From Chitinophaga sp. YR627 (lineage in GTDB: Bacteria > Bacteroidota > Bacteroidia > Chitinophagales > Chitinophagaceae): a DNA stretch of 64,000 nt. Location of the stretch: contig NZ_FOUX01000002.1 in assembly GCF_900114995.1 (NCBI RefSeq), forward strand, positions 310,001-374,000. Reading direction: 5' to 3'. This document shows, in pieces, positions 26,002 to 33,979 of the stretch (its first letter is position 1; every line of letters starts with the position of its first letter). The notes beneath the pieces are model-generated. The model did not search any database and was not told the origin of the DNA. It saw only the letters and a list, made by a program, of their open reading frames with translations. The translations under genes and the position numbers were made by a program.

Positions 26002-28272
26002 TTATCTTACGCCAAAACTGAATGTACCTGTACCTAAATATCCTGTTCCGCTCACACCTTCTGCCACACCTAAAAATCCGCTCCGTATGTCGGAACAGAA
26101 AAAACGAATGGTGGCTTCCCCACGCTCGTCTGTTACGATTAATGGATTCCAGTAGAGCGCATTACGGGTATCACTCATCGACTTATCTTCTTTTTCATAA
26201 TCTGGTGAGTAGAAAGAGGCATGCTGATAAAAGCCTTTGGTAATAACCATTTTAAACTTCTTCAACAGCTCCTCTTCTGTATATTTCGGATAGTGATAAG
26301 GTTCCTTTTTCATATCATTGGCACCAAAGGAGAAAGGATGACTACCTACCTGGCTTCTTTTAGGCTCTATCAGTTCTGAATAGGTCACGCCTTCAATGGG
26401 CCGGGTACCACTTCCGCAGGCCGGACAGTTCAGCCAGCCACACTGGCCTACGTAATCCATATTGCCTTCAAACCGGGCGATGCTATCCAGATATCCCATG
26501 TAACGATCTCCGAAGCCACGGCCTTTACTCTGTACAATCACCTCCCTGAGCATATTGCCGTATTGCAACCTGTTGCTATCTATGCCTTTCTCTTCAATAA
26601 CGATATTTCTTTCACTCAACATATTCATAGGATGCTGGTCTGCCTCCGCCATACTAATAGTCTTAAAAGGATCTGTCACATAAATACCGTGTTCTTTTTC
26701 AGAAAAATATTTAATGAAAAAGCGTTGTCCGATAGAAAGATTTTCAGGACTGAGATAAAAAGTACCTTCATTGTCTGTCACTCCCACCTGATTAATGCTT
26801 TTGCTGTAATCAAAGAACATCAGGGATATGGGCGCTTTCTTTTTACCGGACTTATTAATTGCCGTAACTGTTGCTTTCAGACTATCCATCAGCAGCATTT
26901 TCTTAGCGGCATAGTCCTGCTTCATTCGCTCATCGCTGAGATTGTACTGGTCTGCCTTATGAGTGAGTAACAGTAGATCCAGTGCTTCCTTCCTATCATC
27001 ACTGGTACTGTCAAAATAAAAGGACGGATCGTACAGGGTATCACGCAACTGGCTGGCCAACTGGTAATAGTTTACAATATCACGGGTATGCTGGCGGTTA
27101 CCAAACAGGCGATCATAAACCCGCAGACTAAGGGCCGCAGGAACCGGGTGGCCCTGTTCATCTGTAGTATTGATTTTAAGGGTTACCTGCTCTTTGGGGG
27201 CATAAGTCTCTTTTAACTGACTAAAACGCACATATAGTTTCTTCTCATGATGTACATATACCAACCGTGTGGCTAATACCTGCTGTTGTCCATCAAACAG
27301 TGTCACCTCTGCTACGCCGGGTGGCAGGGCTGCAATGGGGATCTTCATCAGCAGACTATCTTTTAACAAGCCTGCAGCGATGACCTGGACTGCACCTCTT
27401 ACCTGTATTCTTAATAACACAGGCTGTTCTACCTGCCGGTTAGACCAAAGTCTGAACAATAAACTATCGTGCTGATTCCGCTCAAGATGAAGACCAATCC
27501 CCTCCTTTGCAACAGCCGGTAACTTAAAGTCCCTGCCTTCATACCGAAGCAGATAGGAAGCGTCTGCCTCAGGCGTAAAACGGAACAGGCCCATACCGCC
27601 ATGCGCAGTCTGCACAGCTGATACCACCTTCCCGTTCTTATAAAGCTCTGCCTTAAGGTCAACCGGCTCATTATCTTTATTCACCGCTTTAAACGCTACT
27701 GTATTGTCTATGCCGGCTATCAGTACATTGCTTTCCGGAAAGAACGTCACGCGTACCTGCTCTCCCTGACGGAGGGACCTGGACTGTCCTAATTGCCAGT
27801 TATTCCTGATAGAACGCGGGTCCTCGACCACCTGAACAGGAAACACGGCATAGAAGTAGGGTTGCAGAGAAAAAAAAGAATGTGCAGTATAAGCCTTTAA
27901 GAGGTATTTACCGGCTGCCAGGGTTTGCGGGAGGTATACACGTCCGGCAGATATACCGTGTGTAACGGGATACATTTCTTTCCAGACAGCCGTATCACTC
28001 CCTTCCTTTATCAGTTGCAGGTATAAGATGCTTTCCTGTTCTGCGAGCGCGAACGTTTGCTGGTCCAGTACGAAAGCATTGTACCACAGATCTTCTCCTG
28101 CTATATAAATATCTTTATTACCGGTCAGATAAACACTTGTTCCTCCTGTTTTAGAATAGGATTCCATCCGGTGGGCAAGACTGTCAATCATCGCACGTCC
28201 AGGCTGGGCGTATGAGCGGATCGCAGTACAAAGCAGGCTAACGACAAAGAAGATGCGTATGGTACAATTCAT
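26002..28272 (-). CDS. Secreted MG2/alpha-2-macroglobulin-like multidomain protein
   Basis: 756 residues with a Sec signal (MNCTIRIFFVVSLLCTAIRSYAQ). The N-terminal part matches the macroglobulin MG2-type beta-sandwich often seen next to outer-membrane receptors in Bacteroidota (VYLTGNKDIYIAGEDLWYNAFV). Further beta-domains include PKEQVTLKINTTDEQGHPVPAAL. The segment GWLNCPACGSGTRPIEG carries a CPAC pair that could bind metal or undergo disulfide exchange. There is no thioester (CGEQ) motif, so it is not a classical trapping macroglobulin. It probably acts in the periplasm or at the surface alongside the receptor. Function unknown. Confidence 0.72.
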   Translation of the reverse strand: MNCTIRIFFVVSLLCTAIRSYAQPGRAMIDSLAHRMESYSKTGGTSVYLTGNKDIYIAGEDLWYNAFVLDQQTFALAEQESILYLQLIKEGSDTAVWKEMYPVTHGISAGRVYLPQTLAAGKYLLKAYTAHSFFSLQPYFYAVFPVQVVEDPRSIRNNWQLGQSRSLRQGEQVRVTFFPESNVLIAGIDNTVAFKAVNKDNEPVDLKAELYKNGKVVSAVQTAHGGMGLFRFTPEADASYLLRYEGRDFKLPAVAKEGIGLHLERNQHDSLLFRLWSNRQVEQPVLLRIQVRGAVQVIAAGLLKDSLLMKIPIAALPPGVAEVTLFDGQQQVLATRLVYVHHEKKLYVRFSQLKETYAPKEQVTLKINTTDEQGHPVPAALSLRVYDRLFGNRQHTRDIVNYYQLASQLRDTLYDPSFYFDSTSDDRKEALDLLLLTHKADQYNLSDERMKQDYAAKKMLLMDSLKATVTAINKSGKKKAPISLMFFDYSKSINQVGVTDNEGTFYLSPENLSIGQRFFIKYFSEKEHGIYVTDPFKTISMAEADQHPMNMLSERNIVIEEKGIDSNRLQYGNMLREVIVQSKGRGFGDRYMGYLDSIARFEGNMDYVGQCGWLNCPACGSGTRPIEGVTYSELIEPKRSQVGSHPFSFGANDMKKEPYHYPKYTEEELLKKFKMVITKGFYQHASFYSPDYEKEDKSMSDTRNALYWNPLIVTDERGEATIRFFCSDIRSGFLGVAEGVSGTGYLGTGTFSFGVR

Positions 28273-28286
28273 TCGTGGATATTTAC

Positions 28287-28745
28287 TTACTCAATTTGTG
28301 TCTTCAATAACTGAAAAGCCTGTCCGTTTGCGGGTGACTGAAACTGGTGCTGGACAGCTTTCCCTTTTTCGAGCTGCACGATACAGGGATAAATAGTGTT
28401 ATTGGTCGGGATATCAAAGAAACCTTGTTTATCAATGTAGACATTTCCACGGCTATGCAGTTCCTTGCCTATTTTCTGCTCCAGCATTTTCATGGACTGC
28501 ACCTTGGTCAATACAAACAGGATATGAGGTTTATCAATGTAATCACGCATAAAGGCTTCCGCTTCCTGAATACAACCCCTACAGCCGAGTCCGGGTAAAA
28601 TGACCAGCCAGTTGTATTCCGGTTTCAATTTAATCTCTTTTATGCCTTCTTCAATAACAGTATCTTCTCTGTTACCTTCTGTTTGTTCGCAAGATAATGC
28701 AATCAGCGACAGCATGAGACAACACAAAATAATTCTTGACTTCAT
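28287..28745 (-). CDS. Thioredoxin-like CxxC lipoprotein
   Basis: 152 residues with a lipoprotein signal and lipobox ALSC (Cys19). The sequence NWLVILPGLGCRGC places Cys55 and Cys58 after a beta-strand, as in thioredoxin-fold proteins that use CxxC for disulfide chemistry. The C-terminal part (TIYPCIVQLEKGK) fits the cis-Pro region position only loosely. The protein is short for TlpA (usually about 180-380 residues). Given the six-cysteine peptide gene upstream in the same train, a role in forming or reducing peptide disulfides is likely. It starts 11 bp after the DUF4221 gene. Confidence 0.7.
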   Translation of the reverse strand: MKSRIILCCLMLSLIALSCEQTEGNREDTVIEEGIKEIKLKPEYNWLVILPGLGCRGCIQEAEAFMRDYIDKPHILFVLTKVQSMKMLEQKIGKELHSRGNVYIDKQGFFDIPTNNTIYPCIVQLEKGKAVQHQFQSPANGQAFQLLKTQIE

Positions 28746-28756
28746 TATAATAAGTT

Positions 28757-29971
28757 TTAAATGTCTTTTAATTTAAAAATCCTGAATGTCAGGAATTTCT
28801 CTTCCACATCATTAGGGGCGACATATTCAACGTTCAGGCCTTCTTTGGTAACAAACGAGTTGTCCGGATAGAATTCATTCAAATCACCCAGCTCTGTTTC
28901 ACCCAGATAATTGAAGTCCTTATCCATTACTACGACGGCCACCTTCTTATTCTCCCAGCGAAGCCGTACGCCCTTTTCAGGAAGTGCTTTTCTCAGGAAA
29001 CGGTAATAGACGTCCCTGTATTTGTCATAGAGGATACCGCCATACAAATCACTGGTACAGGCTTTCTGATAAATGTATTCATTCGGGGCGGCCGACTTCT
29101 TCTTAAACTTATCTACATCAAGAGATGTAATGCTTGCTGCTTCATTGCTACCGCCGTATACCGTCTTCTCTTTATCTGTATCGAGATCGGATATCACGAG
29201 GTCATGAGATACAGGAAAGCTGTATACCATCTTCCTGTGATCAGGTGTTATATCATAGTATACGCCGGTGAACATTGGTTCATCCCATAGATGCCCGTGC
29301 CCATATATCCCGTAAGGATACTTGTGCACGTAGTTGACCTTATTACTATTAATGTCGATGAGCGAAGTGAACTTAAACCGTTGTGCGATCGTATCGGGGA
29401 GCGTCCAGATAAACTGTCCCGGAAAGACCAGTTTACCTTCATGTTCGATGATCGCGTTCACACCGTGTGGCACATACTGTGGATATCGGGTGGTCCAGGA
29501 CAGATCTTTCATATTCTCATTGTTGATCAGTGAGATTTTCGACACGATCTCCGATCTGTTGTTCAGCAGCACCATCTCCATCATTTTATCATTATATACA
29601 TAAATGGAGTCCATGTTTCTTATATGGAATGCCAGAGGCATCTGTACGGTACTGATAGGTATCTGGTTGACAGGATTGTTGGCTGAATCGTAGTTATATA
29701 TGAAGATGTTCCTGGAGTATCCGCTTAGCATCGCAAGATATTCGTTACCGCTGGCATCATTGTAGAGCTGTATATAAGGGGGACGGGGCGCGGACAGGCT
29801 GTCCAGTGAAAACTTCTTATCCCCGTTCTGTTCCAGTTTCTTTGCCGCCTTCAGGCTTCCGTGTTTATCATTTTTAACTTCAAAGGCGGCACTATTATTA
29901 CATGATATCAAGCAACAGATAATAATGGCATATGCAATACTGTGTAGCATTAAAGGCATTCTGAGAGACAT
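28757..29971 (-). CDS. DUF4221-type beta-propeller lipoprotein
   Basis: 404 residues; the signal ends in LISC (Cys24). The remainder shows regular beta-blade repeats and short motifs such as YSRNIFIYNYDSA and NNRSEIVSKISLI, like the DUF4221 and 6-bladed-propeller lipoproteins of Bacteroidota. In this phylum such propellers often follow NVEALA-type peptide genes, which is exactly the position here: the peptide gene ends 114 bp upstream, with a hairpin between. Binding of the peptide or of another exported ligand is inferred. No catalytic residues were seen. Confidence 0.75.
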   Translation of the reverse strand: MSLRMPLMLHSIAYAIIICCLISCNNSAAFEVKNDKHGSLKAAKKLEQNGDKKFSLDSLSAPRPPYIQLYNDASGNEYLAMLSGYSRNIFIYNYDSANNPVNQIPISTVQMPLAFHIRNMDSIYVYNDKMMEMVLLNNRSEIVSKISLINNENMKDLSWTTRYPQYVPHGVNAIIEHEGKLVFPGQFIWTLPDTIAQRFKFTSLIDINSNKVNYVHKYPYGIYGHGHLWDEPMFTGVYYDITPDHRKMVYSFPVSHDLVISDLDTDKEKTVYGGSNEAASITSLDVDKFKKKSAAPNEYIYQKACTSDLYGGILYDKYRDVYYRFLRKALPEKGVRLRWENKKVAVVVMDKDFNYLGETELGDLNEFYPDNSFVTKEGLNVEYVAPNDVEEKFLTFRIFKLKDI

Positions 29972-30017
29972 AAGGCGCTATTTTCATACATTTTCAAATA
30001 GATAGTTGTATCAGGTA

Positions 30018-30073
30018 AGGGCTACCTGCCCCGGATACCGCCATAGCCAATGCAGATCCGGTCAGATAGCCCT
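30018..30073 (-). promoter_or_regulatory. Nested hairpin between the peptide gene and the rest of the operon
   Basis: Outer arms AGGGCTA (30018-30024) and TAGCCCT (30067-30073) enclose inner arms CCGGAT (30031-30036) and ATCCGG (30056-30061). Transcription comes from the peptide gene ending at 30086 and then meets this structure 46 bp before the propeller start. It has no long T-run, so it may act as a partial attenuator or protect the peptide mRNA end, giving high peptide and lower downstream expression. That role is inferred. Confidence 0.5.
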
Positions 30074-30085
30074 GTTTACTTAAAA

Positions 30086-30328
30086 TCAGCAATTACCTTT
30101 TGTAGAATCACAGTTGTTGGCACCACCCGGATCAGGGTAACAGTTGCCGGTTAATGAGCTACAACGACCGTTGTTGATAGGGGTACTGCAACATTCTGCG
30201 TTGGCAGCGTTGATTTTAAATAAGCTGAACAACGTGGTATCAGATGCTGAACTTGAAGTGTTAGTAGTCAGAAATGCAGCCAATGCAAGTGCCGCTACGC
30301 CGAGCGCGCCATAGATTTTTTTCTTCAT
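30086..30328 (-). CDS. Small six-cysteine exported peptide, NVEALA-like
   Basis: 80 residues. A hydrophobic leader (MKKKIYGALGVAALALAAF) is followed by a Ser/Thr linker and LFKINAANAEC, which resembles the NVEALA signature of small Bacteroidota exported peptides. The C-terminal third carries Cys46, 47, 56, 63, 73 and 80, enough for three disulfides, and the chain ends in cysteine. Gly, Asn, Pro and Ser are abundant. If cleaved near ANA, the mature peptide would be about 35-37 residues. It heads the minus-strand train encoding a signal peptidase, a thioredoxin-like protein and an outer-membrane receptor, so it is the likely cargo. Family membership is probable but not certain. Confidence 0.7.
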   Translation of the reverse strand: MKKKIYGALGVAALALAAFLTTNTSSSASDTTLFSLFKINAANAECCSTPINNGRCSSLTGNCYPDPGGANNCDSTKGNC

Positions 30329-30872
30329 GGTTAACGATTTAAAATGTGAAAATTTGGTTTATTGCATGCGATGGTCTGTACTGAGGGATATGATCGCAGC
30401 ATACCTCAGATACCTGGCTAACAAAGTACCTATTCATTACATTTTATGTAATGACCTCAATTATTTTATCCTTGATACATTAATGGATTTTAAAAATCAG
30501 GACATCTTCTTTCCGCTGTTTTTTTAAATGTTAAGGAGATACTCCCTTTGGTAAGTGATTTAATGGAATTGACCGTCAGAATATCGTGTCCGCCTGGGAT
30601 TCCGTGGAACTGTATGGACCTCTCTTTAGCACATATGGTCGTAAAAAATCAATGGTATCGTTTACGTTGGAAAGGGGTTCTTCTTTCCTCAGGGTTTTAA
30701 AATCAGATTAAAAGTAGGTAACAAATTTTAATTAAACAAGTAGATAATTTATATTTTTTGAGCAATCTTGTCTATAACCACGTAGAACATATGAAAGATA
30801 GATGTTTCTTTTTTATTGCCTCACTGATAAAAAAAACATCACGCTTTCATTTCACCCTTTACAATACCTGAA
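30329..30872. other. Divergent 544-bp spacer between the peptide gene and the TlpA gene
   Basis: No gene is supported. The stretch is A+T-rich and must hold the promoters for both directions. A weak -7-like sequence TATTTTTTG lies at 30752-30760 on the plus strand and differs from TAnnTTTG by one extra base. Nothing else clear was seen. Confidence 0.5.
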
Positions 30873-32471
30873 ATGAAAAAGACACTCGCGCTTGTTTGCC
30901 TATTATGCTATACGCTGACGATATCAGCTCAATCAAAAATAACCCGGTATTCGGGAACCATCAAAGGATATACGCCTGATATGGGATTCAAAAGTGTATC
31001 GTTAGCTGTCAATAATGCTGTTACCGGACTATATAACAGCTATTTTATCAATATAGCTCCCGATGGAAAATTCACTATCGATATTCCGCTGGCAAGGGAA
31101 CAGGAAGTATGGGTTAGCTTTCCATTCTTTCACAGTCCCATATATATTGAACCAGGCAAAGAACTGATACAGGATTTTGATATCACCAATATGTCCGATG
31201 TAAAGTCTGTTTTTAAAGGTACCCCGGCCGCAGTCAATAATGACATCAACAAAGTCAGAGCCATATTGATGGAGTTTGACTGGGATGCGATTGATCAGGC
31301 GATATATGATATGACGCCTGAACAGTACAAAGCATATTTTCAGCAGATCCAATCCCGTAAACTGTCCCGGATTGACAGCATAGCTAAGAAAGGCACATTC
31401 AACAAAACAGCATATGACCTGGCACAACGAAATGTAAAATATAGTACAACAGATCTGTTGATATTCTATAAATATATGAAGGAGTCTGCTTACCGCCATG
31501 TAAATAAGCTGTCCTTTGATAACAGACAACCCTTATCAAAACCTGTCAAACCCGATAGCACTTATTATAGTTTTCTTAAGGACATAAAATACAGTGATCC
31601 GCTGGCATTAAGATCTTATAATTACGCGATACTCATCAACCGGTTAATGTATATGGATCCCGTATATGATCAGGCGCGCAAAGAAGGGGTAGACTATGAA
31701 AAAGAACTGGCACTGCTCAAAACAAAGGACACCTCAGATCCGGCAATTAAAAACACCATCAGCCATTATCAGGATATGCTTGACCACAATGCAACAGTAC
31801 CCGGTGCACTGGAAAAAGCAAGACCTGTAGTATTAAAACGTTTATTATCTGGTGCTTCCATGGAAACTGACATCATGTACCTGCAATCAATAGCGCACGA
31901 ACTGGATGTCAATAAAGATACCTTGTCAGCAGAAAAAATGGCAACAATAAAAGCAACCATCAAAAATACTTTTCTCTTATCAGATATATATGAGCTTGAG
32001 AACAGTATAAAAGAAAACATCAGAATTGCCAAAACACAAAAAGGTTATACCTATCATCAGTTAGCTGCTACAACAACAACTGACAGTACACTTATATCAA
32101 TATTGGAGAAATATAAGGGCAAAGTTATTTTTATAGATTTCTGGGCAACATGGTGTGCACCTTGTATGGATGCTATAAAAAAAATTGCACCATTAAAAGA
32201 AGAACTGGCTGATGATAAAAACATCGTTTTCCTATACATTACGAATACTTCTTCTCCGGAGAAAACTTATGAAGTGGTTATGCCTGGTATCAAAGGAGAA
32301 CATTATCGCCTCAGCACGGATCAGTTTAATCAGTTGTCCGCCATGTTTAAGATTGTAGGTATCCCCCACTATGTTATTGTAGATAAAAACGGAACAATCG
32401 TCGACAAGAATTTTAGCTGGACACAAAATGATCAGGTGAAGCAACAATTACTCAAGCTGGAAAATGAATAG
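30873..32471 (+). CDS. TlpA-family thioredoxin-like secreted protein
   Basis: 532 residues with a Sec signal (MKKTLALVCLLCYTLTISAQ). A large N-terminal domain (about 25-400) is beta-rich at first and then helical. The C-terminal 130 residues are a TlpA/ResA thioredoxin fold with FWATWCAPC (Cys428 and Cys431) and the cis-proline region VGIPHYVIVD. TlpA proteins handle disulfides in the periplasm, for example in cytochrome maturation. Here it is divergent from the six-cysteine peptide gene, so the peptide is a candidate substrate. The large N-terminal part is typical of Bacteroidota AhpC/TSA-TlpA proteins (DUF4369-like class). Confidence 0.9.
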   Translation: MKKTLALVCLLCYTLTISAQSKITRYSGTIKGYTPDMGFKSVSLAVNNAVTGLYNSYFINIAPDGKFTIDIPLAREQEVWVSFPFFHSPIYIEPGKELIQDFDITNMSDVKSVFKGTPAAVNNDINKVRAILMEFDWDAIDQAIYDMTPEQYKAYFQQIQSRKLSRIDSIAKKGTFNKTAYDLAQRNVKYSTTDLLIFYKYMKESAYRHVNKLSFDNRQPLSKPVKPDSTYYSFLKDIKYSDPLALRSYNYAILINRLMYMDPVYDQARKEGVDYEKELALLKTKDTSDPAIKNTISHYQDMLDHNATVPGALEKARPVVLKRLLSGASMETDIMYLQSIAHELDVNKDTLSAEKMATIKATIKNTFLLSDIYELENSIKENIRIAKTQKGYTYHQLAATTTTDSTLISILEKYKGKVIFIDFWATWCAPCMDAIKKIAPLKEELADDKNIVFLYITNTSSPEKTYEVVMPGIKGEHYRLSTDQFNQLSAMFKIVGIPHYVIVDKNGTIVDKNFSWTQNDQVKQQLLKLENE

Positions 32472-32479
32472 TCTTTCGT

Positions 32480-33169
32480 TTAGTTATTGTTGAAGGATAT
32501 ACCAGGCAAACCAGCCAGAAGGGAGTACTTCTTAAAGAAATCCCGGAATGAAGATGATTCCCGCAGCAATGCTATCATACGCACTTCCGGACGTCCCATC
32601 TCCCGGATGGTACAGCCCAGTTCCCTGATCTGTGCCCTGTAGTAGTATGCCTGTTTATGCAACCGTTGCAGATCTTTTGTAAATGCCGGATAAGGCGATA
32701 ACTGTTCTTTCAGTGTATACTGACGCTTATAGAGATAATCACCTATCTGCTCAGATATCCCGACAGAGAAACGTAGCTGGTCCACCAGTTGACGCAATTC
32801 ACCGGAAGACCGGAGAAATCTGACAGCTACCTGTAAGGTATCAAGATAACTATTGTAGCTATGTGTTATCTCTCCGACAGCTGCAACCTGTCTTTCAGCA
32901 CATGTTCTGAATGCTGTCATACTATCGATACCCCTGTCGAAGATGCGTTGAGCAGCCGTTGCATCAGCTTTCATCAGGCGTTTTCGCATACGCTGTTCAT
33001 CAACGATCAGTCTGTTCAGCGAACGTAATATCCTTTTCTGAATGAGGTCATCGACCCTTCGGATCTTTTGCTGTATGTGTATATCATATTGATTAAAGGT
33101 GCTATTGTCCTGCGCAAACGAAGGAGCTGCCAGAAAAGACAGTATCAGAAATAAAAGCTTTTTTTTCAT
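32480..33169 (-). CDS. Secreted helical protein of unknown function
   Basis: 229 residues from the ATG at 33169, which starts a good Sec signal (MKKKLLFLILSFLAAPSFAQ). The mature part is almost wholly alpha-helical and charged (QQKIRRVDDLIQKRILRSL; DLQRLHKQAYYYRAQIRELG), so a coiled coil is likely. I do not recognise a named family. It converges with the TlpA gene, whose stop is only 9 bp away, so it is not part of the same transcript. It might be a periplasmic scaffold. No catalytic motif was seen. Confidence 0.8.
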   Translation of the reverse strand: MKKKLLFLILSFLAAPSFAQDNSTFNQYDIHIQQKIRRVDDLIQKRILRSLNRLIVDEQRMRKRLMKADATAAQRIFDRGIDSMTAFRTCAERQVAAVGEITHSYNSYLDTLQVAVRFLRSSGELRQLVDQLRFSVGISEQIGDYLYKRQYTLKEQLSPYPAFTKDLQRLHKQAYYYRAQIRELGCTIREMGRPEVRMIALLRESSSFRDFFKKYSLLAGLPGISFNNN

Positions 33170-33345
33170 AACATATGCGGTCACCGGATATACGATTCCG
33201 GTATAAAATGTAGGTGTAAACTGTAGGTCGGTCTATTTCCAGGATGATGGTAGCTGGTTAATCGGGATTATCTGTTTAACAGCAAATAGCGGGAGAATGT
33301 TCAAAAGAGGAGATTATATGAACCGGATACCAGTGAATAGAAGAA

Positions 33346-33418
33346 TGAAGGGAGCAGGCCTCGAACCTGCATACCCCCGACGAGTCGGTCGGTACTCTTC
33401 CAATTGAGCTATCCCTTC
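33346..33418 (-). tRNA. tRNA-like unit A, anticodon undetermined
   Basis: 73 nt. The acceptor GAAGGGA/TCCCTTC pairs fully, as do the D-stem GCTC/GAGT and the T-stem GCAGG/CCTGC with loop TTCGAGG. The anticodon stem CCGAC/GTCGG pairs, but its loop is only six bases (CGACTC) and lacks the universal U33, so it is unlikely to decode normally. No CCA is encoded. Confidence 0.5.
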
Positions 33419-33438
33419 GATATATTGAGTAAAAGAGC

Positions 33439-33511
33439 GAAAGGGAGCAGGCTTCGAACCTGCATTCTCCGACGAGCCGAGACGGCGCTCTTCCAATTAA
33501 GCTATCCCTTC
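33439..33511 (-). tRNA. tRNA-like unit B, anticodon undetermined
   Basis: 73 nt. The acceptor GAAGGGA/TCCCTTT, D-stem GCTT/GAGC and T-stem GCAGG/CCTGC are good. The anticodon arm CCGTC-TCGGCTC-GTCGG has a T-T mismatch in the stem and C instead of U at position 33. A position-based reading would be GGC, but this is unsafe. Confidence 0.5.
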
Positions 33512-33530
33512 GATATATTGAGTAAAAGAG

Positions 33531-33602
33531 CGAAGGGAGCTGGCATCGAACCTGCATCGCCGGCGTGTCTGGCCGGTACTCTTCCAATTGAGCTATCCCT
33601 CC
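33531..33602 (-). tRNA. tRNA-like unit C, anticodon position reads GAC
   Basis: 72 nt. The acceptor GGAGGGA/TCCCTTC has one G-U pair, and the anticodon stem CCGGC/GCCGG is perfect with a 7-base loop CAGACAC. Position 33 is A rather than U. The T-stem has one A-A mismatch. GAC would be a valine anticodon, but the defects argue against a normal role. Confidence 0.5.
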
Positions 33603-33633
33603 GATGTATTAAGTAAAGATGAAGTCGTTATCT

Positions 33634-33705
33634 GTGGAGGAGCAGGGTTCGAACCTGCGTCCCTGGGCTAGCAGACCAGCATTCTTCCAATTGAACTATC
33701 CCCCT
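33634..33705 (-). tRNA. tRNA-like unit D, loop reads GCU
   Basis: 72 nt. The anticodon loop CTGCTAG has U33 and A37 and would read GCU (serine), but the variable arm is short, whereas serine tRNAs have a long one. The first acceptor pair is A-A and one anticodon-stem pair is T-C. The T-arm GCAGG-TTCGAAC-CCTGC is perfect. Confidence 0.55.
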
Positions 33706-33715
33706 GTACGTGCGG

Positions 33716-33787
33716 GAGAGAAGATAAGATTCGAACTTATTTTTCCCCCGTTGCAGGGGGGCGCCGTTCCAAATCGACCACATCTCT
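33716..33787 (-). tRNA. tRNA-like unit E, GCA anticodon (cysteine-like)
   Basis: 72 nt. The anticodon arm CCCCC-CTGCAAC-GGGGG is ideal, with U33 and anticodon GCA (cysteine). The D-stem GTCG/CGGC and T-arm ATAAG-TTCGAAT-CTTAT pair. The acceptor AGAGATG/CTTCTCT has one T-T mismatch. Flanking TGCGGG and CCCGCA extend the acceptor helix by six more pairs past a bulged T, which is unusual. Confidence 0.6.
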
Positions 33788-33892
33788 ACCCGCAGGCGCG
33801 AATATAGAACAATAAAATAATATATCAATCTATCCACATCCAACTTAGCTGGGGCTACTAATAGTTACCAGTTATCAGCAAATTAAAAGTCA

Positions 33893-33907
33893 ATAGATTT
33901 CATCTAT
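33893..33907 (+). promoter_or_regulatory. OxyR-type operator upstream of ankyrin gene 1
   Basis: The sequence ATAGATTTCATCTAT fits the half-site ATAG-N7-CTAT known for E. coli OxyR, including its inner T and A positions. The same 15-bp pattern ATAGAnnnnATCTAT occurs before katA and before ankyrin gene 2. Its first base is 62 bp upstream of the -7-like box at 33955. Confidence 0.75.
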
Positions 33908-33954
33908 AGCCTATGATATTATCCTATTCCTCTCCATAATCAGCTGGTATGGTC

Positions 33955-33962
33955 TAATATTG
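33955..33962 (+). promoter_or_regulatory. -7-like promoter box for ankyrin gene 1
   Basis: TAATATTG, one base from the Bacteroidota consensus TAnnTTTG, ends 17 bp before the ATG at 33980. The identical octamer sits at the same 62-bp distance from the operator of ankyrin gene 2. Confidence 0.6.
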
Positions 33963-33979
33963 CTTCAAATCATCAGACC

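Larger units (their letters stand above)
33346..33787 (-). repeat. Tandem array of five tRNA-like units
   Basis: Five cloverleaf-like units on the minus strand. Their D-arm starts (AGCTCAATTGGAAGAG or close variants in four of them) recur every 91-103 bp. Spacers between the first copies are near-identical (TATATTGAGTAAAAGAG), so the array grew by duplication. All five keep a TTCGA T-loop. Confidence 0.8.

Noticed and set aside
33276..33616. Overlapping frames on both strands with a repeated peptide (SLFYSIYRRDS and similar)
   Set aside because: They are translations of the tandem tRNA-like array and its spacers, not proteins.
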